DNA of 8,115 nt from Candidatus Omnitrophota bacterium (lineage in GTDB: Bacteria > Omnitrophota > Koll11 > Tantalellales > Tantalellaceae), in contig JADGBB010000054.1 of assembly GCA_015231715.1 (NCBI GenBank), forward strand, positions 1-8,115, given 5' to 3'. Shown here piece by piece: positions 1 to 7,123 of this stretch. The stretch's first letter is position 1. The number at the start of each line of letters is the position of its first letter. The notes under the pieces were generated by a model, which was given only the letters and a program-made list of their open reading frames with translations, did not search any database and had not been told where the DNA came from. The translations under genes and the position numbers were made by a program.

Positions 1-1
1 T

Positions 2-424
2 ATTGAGATGTTTTCATTTGGTGTTATGATATGTTTTGAGGATATTTTTCCGGCTATAGCGAGAAAATTTGTAATTAACGGTGCGGATTTTCTAGTTAAT
101 ATGACTAATGACGCTTGGTTCGGCGACACTTGCGCTTCTAAACAACATCTTATAGCGTCAGTTTTTAGAGCTGTTGAGAATAAAGTGCCTGTTATAAGGT
201 CAGCGAATACAGGTATATCTTGTTTTATCGATCCGTTTGGACGGATAAGCGGAGTAATAGAGCTAAACGGAAAAAGTAATTTTGTCGAAGGCATACAAGA
301 ACAGGCTATAGTGACATATCCTTTGAAGTCTTTATATACAAGATTCGGCGATATTTTCGTTTTGTTGTGTTTTATAATTTTATGTGTTTATTTAGGAATT
401 AAAAACGGAGGAAAAAATGGGTAA
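2..424 (+). CDS. lnt: Apolipoprotein N-acyltransferase, C-terminal part (5' end outside window)
   Basis: This is the C-terminal end of Lnt, the inner-membrane enzyme that adds the third acyl chain to the N-terminal cysteine of lipoproteins. The frame is open to the left edge, so the upstream membrane helices and the first catalytic residues (Glu and Lys of the nitrilase-type triad) lie outside the window. What remains starts just before the nucleophile motif ICFEDIFP, whose Cys codon is at 32-34. It is followed by the family block NMTNDAWFGD, a QHL segment, an R-A-x-E motif and a SANTGIS/IDPFGR block, all typical of Lnt. A hydrophobic segment (codons at about 338-391) is the final membrane helix. 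The TAA stop lies 8 nt inside the next gene, so lnt is translationally coupled to exbB. The methionine codon at 8 is internal and not a start. Only the missing N-terminal part leaves doubt. Confidence 0.95.
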   Translation: MEMFSFGVMICFEDIFPAIARKFVINGADFLVNMTNDAWFGDTCASKQHLIASVFRAVENKVPVIRSANTGISCFIDPFGRISGVIELNGKSNFVEGIQEQAIVTYPLKSLYTRFGDIFVLLCFIILCVYLGIKNGGKNG

Positions 425-1148
425 TAAATGGAAATTATATTTGATGGTCGTGATAATTGTTTTATTTGCATCAGGCGCTGTTTTCGCTTCCGGAGGCATT
501 GAAAAATACATACCCGGGAGCGACTCCGGAATGACTTTATGGCAGGTTATAAAGTCAGGCGGCGAAATAATGATAGTTTTGGCGCTTATGTCTATAGCTC
601 TTTTAGCTTTGGTTATTTATTGTTTTATTACTATATCTACCGAAAAACTTCTTCCCTCAGCATTTAAGGGCAATATCATCACACTTATGGAATCCGGCAA
701 ATATGACGAAGCCAGGATAATGTGCGAAGGTAAAAATAATCTTGTCGCCGAAATGGTTACGATAGGATTGGCGAAACAACCGGAAGGGATAAGAGCGGCG
801 GATGAGGCCATGGAAGACGCTATGAAAAAAAAGATATCAACGCTTTGGCAGAGATTAAGTTATTTGTCGGATATCGCGAGTATTTCTCCTATGGTCGGTT
901 TGCTGGGAACGGTACTGGGAATGATACAGGCGTTTAATGTTATTGCTTTTCAGACAGGAGCCGTTAAGCCTATACTTTTGGCAAGCGGAATATCAAAGGC
1001 TATGATCACAACTGCCGGCGGGCTTATTTTGGCGATACCTGCGATGATATTTTACGCATATTTCAGGGGTGTAGTCGAAACTATTTCCTCGGGAGTCGAA
1101 CATGTATCTAATGAAATATTAAAACTAGTAACACAAAGGAAAAAGTGA
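417..1148 (+). CDS. exbB: ExbB/TolQ/MotA-family proton channel subunit
   Basis: Inner-membrane subunit of an ExbB-ExbD type proton channel, which turns proton flow into motion of a partner protein. At 243 residues it has a cleavable-looking signal peptide (about 1-24, ending AVFA), a first helix at about 49-73, a cytoplasmic loop rich in charged residues (about 75-148), and two conserved helices at about 151-173 and 190-217. The family signature SPMVGLLGTVLGM (157-169) and TTAGGLILAIPA (198-209) are intact. Thr165 and Thr199 match the pore threonines of ExbB and TolQ. The start is set by GGAGG at 407-411 with a 5-nt spacer. It overlaps lnt by 8 nt and is 1 nt from exbD. Family membership is certain. 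The choice of ExbB over TolQ rests on the extra N-terminal signal peptide and the neighbours and is less sure. Confidence 0.93.
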   Translation: MGNKWKLYLMVVIIVLFASGAVFASGGIEKYIPGSDSGMTLWQVIKSGGEIMIVLALMSIALLALVIYCFITISTEKLLPSAFKGNIITLMESGKYDEARIMCEGKNNLVAEMVTIGLAKQPEGIRAADEAMEDAMKKKISTLWQRLSYLSDIASISPMVGLLGTVLGMIQAFNVIAFQTGAVKPILLASGISKAMITTAGGLILAIPAMIFYAYFRGVVETISSGVEHVSNEILKLVTQRKK

Positions 1149-1149
1149 T

Positions 1150-1578
1150 ATGGATCTAACACTTCTAAAAAAAGATTATATTGATCATGCGCCTAAAGTT
1201 CAGATGGCGCCGCTCATTGACATTGTTTTTTTACTTCTCATATTTTTTATGTCGGCTTTTATATTTCAAGAGCTTGAGACTGAAATAGATATAACAGTGC
1301 CTGTGTCAAAAGAAGCTAAAGACACACAAAGAACGCCCGGTGAAATTATCATAAACGTTCGGGAAGACGGCACGGTTGTTGTCAATCAGAGAACATTGAG
1401 TTTTGATGATCTTGATAAAATGCTTGCAAGGGTCACGGAGCTTTACAGCAATCAGCCTGTTATTATTAGGGGCGACAGGGAGACTCGGCATAAGAACATA
1501 ATTAAGGTGCTTGATATTTGTGCTTCGCGCGGGATATGGAATGTTTCGTTCGCGACCATGAATGAGGAGAAGCGATAA
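1150..1578 (+). CDS. exbD: ExbD/TolR-family proton channel subunit
   Basis: Partner of the upstream ExbB. It supplies the proton-carrying aspartate of the channel and a periplasmic domain. The 142-residue protein has a short cytoplasmic N-terminus, one membrane helix (about 21-41) and a periplasmic domain of about 100 residues, which is the usual ExbD/TolR plan and length. The motif MAPLIDIVFLLLIFFM (19-34) contains Asp24, the counterpart of Asp25 in E. coli ExbD and Asp23 in TolR. The periplasmic part has the family's beta strand (IIINVREDGTVVVN) and the VIIRGDRETRHKNIIKVLD segment, in which the aspartate of RGD is commonly conserved. The start is supported by AAGGA at 1136-1140. The stop TAA shares one base with the ATG of the TPR gene (TAATG), indicating tight coupling. 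ExbD and TolR cannot be told apart from sequence alone. Confidence 0.93.
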   Translation: MDLTLLKKDYIDHAPKVQMAPLIDIVFLLLIFFMSAFIFQELETEIDITVPVSKEAKDTQRTPGEIIINVREDGTVVVNQRTLSFDDLDKMLARVTELYSNQPVIIRGDRETRHKNIIKVLDICASRGIWNVSFATMNEEKR

Positions 1579-3896
1579 TGTGGCCTAGGGCGATGTTGAT
1601 ATTCCTTGGAGTGGCGATTATTTCTACATTTGCTTTTGCTGAGGAGAAATTAGTTGTTGATAAGGCAGAGGTTGAGCAGTTTGATTTTGCTAATGGGCTA
1701 TTGTCTAGAGGGATGTTTGATATGGCTTCCGGCGAATATGAGACATTTATTAAAGAGTATCCGAAAAGTGAATTAATTGAAGATGCTTCGATAAGATGTG
1801 CCGAGGCTTATTTTTATGACGGGGATAATGAAAAAGCGATACTAAAATTAAGGGCTTTTAAAAATGATTTTCCGAATAGCAGTCTATTGAAAAGTGCTTC
1901 GTTTAGATTGGCTCAAGCCTTGTTCATTTCGGAAGATCTTAAAAATGCAAGGTCCGAACTTGATTTATTGTATAAGTCTTTAGAAAAAACGGATGAATTA
2001 TTAGGCGGTATAATTTACTATTTGGCGGAGATAGAATTTAAAGAAGGAAAAACAGCAGATGCTATTAAAAATTTTAATGAGCTTATTGCCTTGGGCACGC
2101 AGGGGGAGTACTTGCAGTTTGCCTATACAACCTTAGCCAGAGCGTACACTATTCAGGGTGAAAAGGATAATGCTATAGAGGCTTATAGAAAAGTAATATT
2201 GATCGCGGAAAATGAAAAAATAAAAAACAAAGCTTTAATAGATCTTGCGGAATTATTAAGTGATAAAGGTGAAGTTGATGAAGCAAGAAAAATATATTCA
2301 GGTCTTCTTGAGAGGGTGCAGTTTGATGAAATATCGGAAAATGCGCTTTTAGATTTTATCCATCTTGAATACAAGCAAAACTCGGCAGAACAAACGGAAA
2401 GCTTGTATAAAAAATATTTTGATAAGGTTCAAAACGTTATCGTAAAAAGCAAAATACATTTTATTTTAGGAAACACTTTGTATAAGCAAAATAAATTCGA
2501 TGAGGCTTTTGATGAATTTAAAAATGTAGTTGATATGGCTGATGACGAAGAAATTAAAGAGAGGTCTTATGCTAATATGCTTTGGTCGCTTTATGAATCA
2601 GGTAAATACGAAAAATTATTTTCCCTGGAAAAAGAGAGGGGTGAAATAAACGGAACTCCTGAGATCCTGTTTATTAGAGCAAGAGCATTTGATAAAACAA
2701 GTGATACTGAAAATGCTGTTAAAACTTTTGAAACAATAATCGCCGATCATAAAGACAGTTCTTTTTACAAAGATTCTTTATATGAACTTGCGTCGATATA
2801 CGATAAAAATAACGATACCGTGAATGCCTCCCGTGTTTTAAACACATTCATTAACGCATATCCTGATGATGAAAGAATTAATTTTTCGCTTATTATGCTG
2901 GGTAGAAACAACATTAAGTCAGGAGATCTGGAAACAGCCGAAAAAGCCTATATAAAATTTTTAGAGTCAAAAAAAGAAGATACAAATAAAGAGCTAGTGC
3001 AGTTTGAACTGGGAAATATTTACATTAAGCAAAAAGATTATACTAAACTTATACCGTTATACGAATCTTTCGCTTTGATGTATAGCTCTTCTGTCCGTTT
3101 GCCTTTTGTTAAGTATTGGCTTGCTAAATCGTATAAGGCTATAGGAGAAACCGGCAAAGCTTTAGAATGCTTTAAAACTATTTCCGAAAGTGATAGTGAA
3201 TACGCTCCTAAAGCTTTGGAAACTATTGGTTATATGCATTTTGAAAATAAAGAATATGATCTTGCCGCCAGTGAATATTTGGAACTGATGAAAAAGTTCC
3301 CTGAGTATTTATTGCCTGAAAAAGTATATTTATGGGCGGCCGAACATTATTTTGATAAAGAAGCTGCTACCGATTCACAATTTATACTTGAACAGCTGGC
3401 TAATAAGTACCCTGACAGCATAGCAGGTACAGTGTCATTGTATATGATGAGCGAGAATAACAGAAAACTTGGAAATGCGCTTGAAGCTATTACATCGCTA
3501 AAAGAGCTATTGTCTAAAGACATTCAGCATCCATATTTAGAAAAAGCTTCGCTTTCATTAGGTAAATCATATTTATTTCTCAATAATCACGATTTCGCTA
3601 TAAGGGCTTTTGAAAAAGCTTTAGCCGATAGCGCAAGCAATGCAGTTAGCGCTGAAGCTAGAATGGGGATAGGGGAAGCAAAAAGCAAAAAAGGCGATTA
3701 CATTGAAGCCGCAAAATCTTATTTGATGGTAGCAATTTTATTTCAGGATTCATTGATGGAAGAAGAAGCATTGTTTAAAGCAGCAAAATCTTATGAGAAT
3801 GCAGGTAATAGAGAAAAAGCAGTGGAAATATATAAAGAGCTTGAGGGAAAATTTCCCGATGGCAAATATAAAACAACCCAAAAAGAACAGATATGA
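1578..3896 (+). CDS. Secreted multi-TPR repeat protein, probably periplasmic
   Basis: A 772-residue protein with a signal peptide (1-21, hydrophobic core LIFLGVAIIS, likely cleavage after AFA) and no lipobox cysteine, so it should be soluble in the periplasm and not a lipoprotein. The rest is almost entirely helical tetratricopeptide-type repeats of about 34-38 residues. They recur from about residue 36 to 760, with alternating A-x-x-Y/F and G-x-x-x-x-A patterns and YP-x-S or FP-x-S turns at about 61-64, 99-102, 428-430 and 611-614. Such arrays are protein-binding scaffolds; some resemble the BamD/CpoB (YbgF) style of repeat. CpoB is itself encoded with the Tol proteins in many bacteria. Here the gene follows exbD directly (1-nt overlap, GAGGAG at 1564-1569) and overlaps the VWA gene by 4 nt, so I infer that it bridges or regulates the ExbBD-VWA machine. 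No enzymatic domain is visible. Confidence 0.88.
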   Translation: MWPRAMLIFLGVAIISTFAFAEEKLVVDKAEVEQFDFANGLLSRGMFDMASGEYETFIKEYPKSELIEDASIRCAEAYFYDGDNEKAILKLRAFKNDFPNSSLLKSASFRLAQALFISEDLKNARSELDLLYKSLEKTDELLGGIIYYLAEIEFKEGKTADAIKNFNELIALGTQGEYLQFAYTTLARAYTIQGEKDNAIEAYRKVILIAENEKIKNKALIDLAELLSDKGEVDEARKIYSGLLERVQFDEISENALLDFIHLEYKQNSAEQTESLYKKYFDKVQNVIVKSKIHFILGNTLYKQNKFDEAFDEFKNVVDMADDEEIKERSYANMLWSLYESGKYEKLFSLEKERGEINGTPEILFIRARAFDKTSDTENAVKTFETIIADHKDSSFYKDSLYELASIYDKNNDTVNASRVLNTFINAYPDDERINFSLIMLGRNNIKSGDLETAEKAYIKFLESKKEDTNKELVQFELGNIYIKQKDYTKLIPLYESFALMYSSSVRLPFVKYWLAKSYKAIGETGKALECFKTISESDSEYAPKALETIGYMHFENKEYDLAASEYLELMKKFPEYLLPEKVYLWAAEHYFDKEAATDSQFILEQLANKYPDSIAGTVSLYMMSENNRKLGNALEAITSLKELLSKDIQHPYLEKASLSLGKSYLFLNNHDFAIRAFEKALADSASNAVSAEARMGIGEAKSKKGDYIEAAKSYLMVAILFQDSLMEEEALFKAAKSYENAGNREKAVEIYKELEGKFPDGKYKTTQKEQI

Positions 3897-5500
3897 ACGA
3901 TAGAACAAAAACTATACTTTTATTGGCCGTTATTATTTCGGTTATAACACATTTGGTCTTTTTTGTTTCATCTAATTTTATGAAGCTTTCCGGCATTAAA
4001 GGCATAGAAGATGAAACTATGCGACTTTTTAAAATTAACCGGGTGGTTGATGATAAAGAAATAGTTAAACTTTTTGAAAGCTCTAAGAAAGAGATCCCCG
4101 AAATAAAAACTTCAGGCGGTTTGCAGGAAGACGCAGGCGCGGTTCTTGATAAGATGGAGTTCGAGAGTCTGCATAAAGATAAGACCCCTGTAAAAGAAGA
4201 TATCAAGCTGGATGAAGTAGACCTTCGAAAAAAACAAGAAAGTTCAATGAACAAAGAAATACTTGATTCATTGAGCAGTAAAGAAAAAAATGATTATGCC
4301 CCGGATGAAAGATCTTTGACCGAACCATACTATTCTAAAGAAGAAATAGTAACTGCCGATGCCGACAGGATAAATATTGTTACAGCTGATATTAAAGGTG
4401 ATCCGGCAGACAAGAGCATGAGGATGACAGTTCCCGTAACGGGACTTAAAAACATATTAAAGAGAAACCTTACCGGTGGATCCAAAGAAGTATACAATAA
4501 AAGAAAAGCCGATAACTACAAAAGAATTAAAGAATACAAGGATATGAGTTCTTTTCTTAATATTCAAGTGTCAAAATTTTCAAATGCAGGCGGTAAAGAT
4601 AAATATTTTAAAATAGAGATCTCTGCGAAAGACCCGGCTTCTTTGGGATCAATGCCTAAAGAAATTATATTTCTGATCGATTCATCTAAAAGCATGACAC
4701 AAGAAAAACTTGAATATGTAAAAAAAGGGATAGTGGATTGTTTATGGATGCTTTCAAAATCCGACAGATTTAATATTGTTGCTTTCCGTGGAGACCTTGT
4801 TAAATTCAGTCCGAGCTCCGTAAAGGTCACAGATAAGGCTTTATTAGATGCCGAAATATTCGTGCGGGAACTTGAGGCTGTTGGACAGACAGATGTGGAG
4901 CAGGCTCTTTTGAAGATCGTAAAAGAAGAACCCGGAATGAATCCTTCGTACATACTGCTTATAACAGACGGCAGGCCGACTACCGGTGAAATGGATTCTA
5001 AACAAATAATACAAGAAATAACTAAAAGAAACAATATGGAAAGAAGTATTTTTTGTTTCGCCGGAGGCAACAGGATCAACAAATATCTCTTAGATTTTAT
5101 AGCTTATCAGAATAGAGGATTCACAAAGTTTGCTGAGAGAAACTTTGTGATACAAAAGGAATTAATAAATCTGTTTAAAGAGATCAACGATCCAATCCTT
5201 ACAAATGTCAGATACCGCCTAAACGGTTTGGACATGAAAGGTATTTATCCCAAGAACCTGCCGGATTTTTATATGGGCAGGAATTTTACCATCTACGGTA
5301 CATACACTACTGAAGATATTTTTTCTATGCAGCTTTTAGGTGAAATGGGAAAAGATACAAAAGAGCTGATATTTCAAAGATCCTTGAAAGAAGCTTTAGA
5401 AGGAGAGCCTGAAATATTTGAAAAATGGGAGTTCAGTAAAAAGTTCTATCTTATAAGCCGCGAATCAATGGGTGAAAGTAACGATAGTTTTAGAGATTGA
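3893..5500 (+). CDS. Membrane-anchored VWA protein with TonB/TolA-like N-terminal helix
   Basis: A 535-residue protein with one N-terminal membrane helix (about 8-28) preceded by charged residues, so the bulk should face the periplasm. The helix has Ser16 and His20, the S-x3-H pattern found in TonB and TolA anchors. Residues about 31-220 form a charged, low-complexity linker with no recognised domain. A VWA domain follows (about 255-435) with all MIDAS positions: DSSKS (Asp263, Ser265, Ser267), Thr333 in GQTD, and Asp359 in ITDG. After it, NDPILTNVRYRLNG and IYPKNLPDFYMGR resemble the strands that follow VWA in inter-alpha-trypsin-inhibitor-type (VIT/VWA) proteins, but no VIT domain precedes it. 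The start overlaps the TPR stop as ATGA, and no good Shine-Dalgarno is visible before it, so translation probably depends on coupling. The VWA assignment is firm; the role as an ExbBD-driven effector is inference. Confidence 0.9.
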   Translation: MNDRTKTILLLAVIISVITHLVFFVSSNFMKLSGIKGIEDETMRLFKINRVVDDKEIVKLFESSKKEIPEIKTSGGLQEDAGAVLDKMEFESLHKDKTPVKEDIKLDEVDLRKKQESSMNKEILDSLSSKEKNDYAPDERSLTEPYYSKEEIVTADADRINIVTADIKGDPADKSMRMTVPVTGLKNILKRNLTGGSKEVYNKRKADNYKRIKEYKDMSSFLNIQVSKFSNAGGKDKYFKIEISAKDPASLGSMPKEIIFLIDSSKSMTQEKLEYVKKGIVDCLWMLSKSDRFNIVAFRGDLVKFSPSSVKVTDKALLDAEIFVRELEAVGQTDVEQALLKIVKEEPGMNPSYILLITDGRPTTGEMDSKQIIQEITKRNNMERSIFCFAGGNRINKYLLDFIAYQNRGFTKFAERNFVIQKELINLFKEINDPILTNVRYRLNGLDMKGIYPKNLPDFYMGRNFTIYGTYTTEDIFSMQLLGEMGKDTKELIFQRSLKEALEGEPEIFEKWEFSKKFYLISRESMGESNDSFRD

Positions 5501-5504
5501 GGAG
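5499..5504 (+). promoter_or_regulatory. Shine-Dalgarno GAGGAG that fixes the deaminase start
   Basis: GAGGAG lies 6 nt before the ATG at 5511 and incorporates the last two bases of the TGA stop of the VWA gene. This favours 5511 over the in-frame GTG at 5472, which would add 13 residues overlapping the VWA gene. It also suggests re-initiation by ribosomes finishing the VWA reading frame. Confidence 0.8.
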
Positions 5505-5510
5505 TCCGGT

Positions 5511-5978
5511 ATGATCGAATACATGATATTGGCTATTGAAGAAGCTAAAAAAGGAATAGATAGTTTTCACGGCGGGCCCTTTGGAGCCGTTATAGTTAAG
5601 GGCGATGAGATAATAGCTAAAGCACATAACACCGTTTTATTGACTAAGGATCCTACCAAGCATGCAGAGATGAACGCTATCAGTGAAGCCAGCCGCAAAT
5701 TAAAAAATTTTGATCTTTCCGGATGCTCAATATATTCCACAACTGAACCTTGCCCTATGTGTTTTTCAGCAATACATTGGGCAAAGATAGATAAAATTTA
5801 TTTTGGTACAACTATAGAAGATGTCGCAAAGCTTGGATTCAATGAACTCGCGGTCTCGAACGAAACATTAAAAAAATTGGGAGATCTTAAAGTAGAATTG
5901 ATAAACGCTACAATGAAAAAAGAATGCAGGGAACTTTTAAGCTACTGGAAGGGTTTAAGTAATAAAGGAACATATTAA
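5511..5978 (+). CDS. guaD: GuaD-like nucleobase deaminase (cytidine/deoxycytidylate deaminase fold)
   Basis: A 155-residue zinc-dependent deaminase. The zinc and catalytic residues are all present: His51 and Glu53 in KHAEMNAI, and Cys81 and Cys84 in EPCPMC. GGPFGAVIV (21-29), the N-x-V and DPTKHAE block, and the AIHWA segment after the cysteines are as I recall them in guanine deaminase of the Bacillus GuaD type, whose usual length (about 156) also matches. That enzyme converts guanine to xanthine and ammonia in the cytoplasm. A C-terminal YWKGLSNKGTY resembles the swapped tail of GuaD. A related tRNA adenosine deaminase (TadA) is less likely because of this tail and the GGPFGA loop, but substrate cannot be proved here. 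The gene sits 10 nt after the VWA gene and 12 nt before moxR, an odd place for purine salvage. An in-frame GTG at 5472 would lengthen it but lacks a Shine-Dalgarno. Confidence 0.85.
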   Translation: MIEYMILAIEEAKKGIDSFHGGPFGAVIVKGDEIIAKAHNTVLLTKDPTKHAEMNAISEASRKLKNFDLSGCSIYSTTEPCPMCFSAIHWAKIDKIYFGTTIEDVAKLGFNELAVSNETLKKLGDLKVELINATMKKECRELLSYWKGLSNKGTY

Positions 5979-5984
5979 GGAGGT
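5977..5984 (+). promoter_or_regulatory. Consensus Shine-Dalgarno AAGGAGGT before moxR, overlapping a stop codon
   Basis: AAGGAGGT is the strongest ribosome site in the window, 6 nt before the ATG at 5991. Its first two bases are the last two of the deaminase TAA stop. Both the strength and the overlap suggest that MoxR is made in higher amounts than its neighbours while remaining coupled to the same transcript. Confidence 0.75.
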
Positions 5985-5990
5985 AGTAAA

Positions 5991-6983
5991 ATGTCTGAAG
6001 GAATAACAGCTATAAATGAAAAGGTTCAGAGAGAAAGTTTGTTTATTGATGAACTTTTAGCGGAAATAAGAAAAGTTATAATTGGCCAGGATTATCTGAT
6101 CGAAAGGCTTTTGGTAGGGCTTTTGGCTAACGGACATGTCTTGATCGAAGGTGTACCGGGTCTTGCGAAAACCCTATCCGTAAAAGTTCTGGCTATGGCT
6201 ATCAGCACAGGTTTTCAAAGACTGCAGTTTACACCTGATCTTTTACCTGCCGACCTTATCGGAACGCTTGTTTATAATCCTAAAGACGGGAACTTTACTA
6301 CAAAGAAAGGGCCGATATTCTCGAACATAATTCTCGCCGATGAAATAAATAGGGCTCCCGCTAAAGTTCAAAGCGCTTTACTTGAAGCTATGCAGGAAAA
6401 ACAGGTAACAATAGGACACGAAACATTTAAACTTGATGAACCTTTTTTGGTTCTAGCGACACAAAACCCCATAGAACAGGAAGGAACATATCCTTTGCCT
6501 GAAGCGCAGGTAGACAGGTTCATGCTTAAAGTAAAAATAGGCTATCCAACAAAAGAAGAAGAAAGAAAAATACTTCAAAGCATGGCCAAAACAGATAAAA
6601 AACTTGATATCAGATCTGTAGTAACACCGGCAAAAATACTAGAAGCAAGAAAAATGGTCAATGATATTTATATGGACGAAAAAATAGAAAAATATATAGT
6701 AGACATAGTCTTCGCGACAAGAAATCCAAAAGATTACGGCATGGCTGAGCTGGAAGATCTAATAGAGTTCGGCGCTTCTCCAAGAGCGACAATAAACCTG
6801 GCACTAGCTGCAAAAGCATACGCATTTATAAAAAGAAGAGGATATGTAACGCCTCAAGACATAAAATCCATAGGCCCCGATGTCCTAAGACACAGAGTAA
6901 TAGCCAGCTACGAAGCGGAAGCCGAAGAAAAAACATCGGAAGACCTAGTAAAACGAATATTCGACGAAGTAGAGGTGCCGTAA
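5991..6983 (+). CDS. moxR: MoxR-family AAA+ ATPase
   Basis: A 330-residue cytoplasmic AAA+ chaperone of the MoxR family. These ATPases form rings and act with VWA-domain partners to remodel or activate proteins, often envelope or metal-centre proteins. Visible elements in order: the IGQ motif (31-33), Walker A GVPGLAKT (54-61), the LLPADLIGT pre-sensor block (84-92), Walker B IILADE (113-118), the INRAP segment next to it, sensor-1 ATQNP (156-160), and EGTYPLPEAQVDRF (164-177), which carries the conserved arginine region. A C-terminal lid with GASPRAT and a VLRHRV segment near the end completes the family plan, and the length is normal. It is followed by a DUF58 gene, its usual partner, but a 256-nt spacer separates them. 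Family assignment is certain; the substrate is unknown. Confidence 0.97.
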   Translation: MSEGITAINEKVQRESLFIDELLAEIRKVIIGQDYLIERLLVGLLANGHVLIEGVPGLAKTLSVKVLAMAISTGFQRLQFTPDLLPADLIGTLVYNPKDGNFTTKKGPIFSNIILADEINRAPAKVQSALLEAMQEKQVTIGHETFKLDEPFLVLATQNPIEQEGTYPLPEAQVDRFMLKVKIGYPTKEEERKILQSMAKTDKKLDIRSVVTPAKILEARKMVNDIYMDEKIEKYIVDIVFATRNPKDYGMAELEDLIEFGASPRATINLALAAKAYAFIKRRGYVTPQDIKSIGPDVLRHRVIASYEAEAEEKTSEDLVKRIFDEVEVP

Positions 6984-6995
6984 AAGACAGACGGA

Positions 6996-7038
6996 CGAAA
7001 GTCGAACGTGCGAAAGTCGAAAGTTGAAGGGCGAAGGG
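6996..7038 (+). repeat. Degenerate heptamer tandem repeat, about six units of CGAARGK
   Basis: Units read CGAAAGT (6996), CGAACGT (7003), then one extra G, CGAAAGT (7011), CGAAAGT (7018), TGAAGGG (7025) and CGAAGGG (7032). Three of the six are identical. It starts 12 nt after the moxR stop. No function is evident; it looks like a short satellite that has expanded by slippage. Confidence 0.6.
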
Positions 7039-7123
7039 GTAGCTTAGGATTTAAGAACAATATGAATGAGTGAATTTTGAGGAGTAACTACTCAGAAATG
7101 AAATATAAAATCGATATGTCGAA

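Noticed and set aside
3775..4254. Minus-strand reading frame of 159 residues across the TPR/VWA junction
   Set aside because: It is antisense to two well-supported genes, is rich in Ser and Leu as expected from complementing Lys/Glu-rich codons, and has no recognisable domain.
5472..5510. GTG-initiated extension of the deaminase by 13 residues
   Set aside because: It overlaps the VWA gene, has no Shine-Dalgarno, and the ATG at 5511 has GAGGAG at ideal spacing and gives the family's usual N-terminus and length.
6540..6983. A-rich codon choice in the 3' half of moxR as a sign of transfer
   Set aside because: ATA, AGA and CTA codons are also used in the neighbouring genes and the protein is an ordinary MoxR, so the shift is too slight to support a foreign origin.
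7104..7109. TATAAA as a possible -10 box for the DUF58 gene
   Set aside because: No -35-like hexamer lies 16-18 nt upstream. The nearest, TTGAGG at 7077-7082, is 21 nt away. In AT-rich DNA a single TATAAA is expected by chance.
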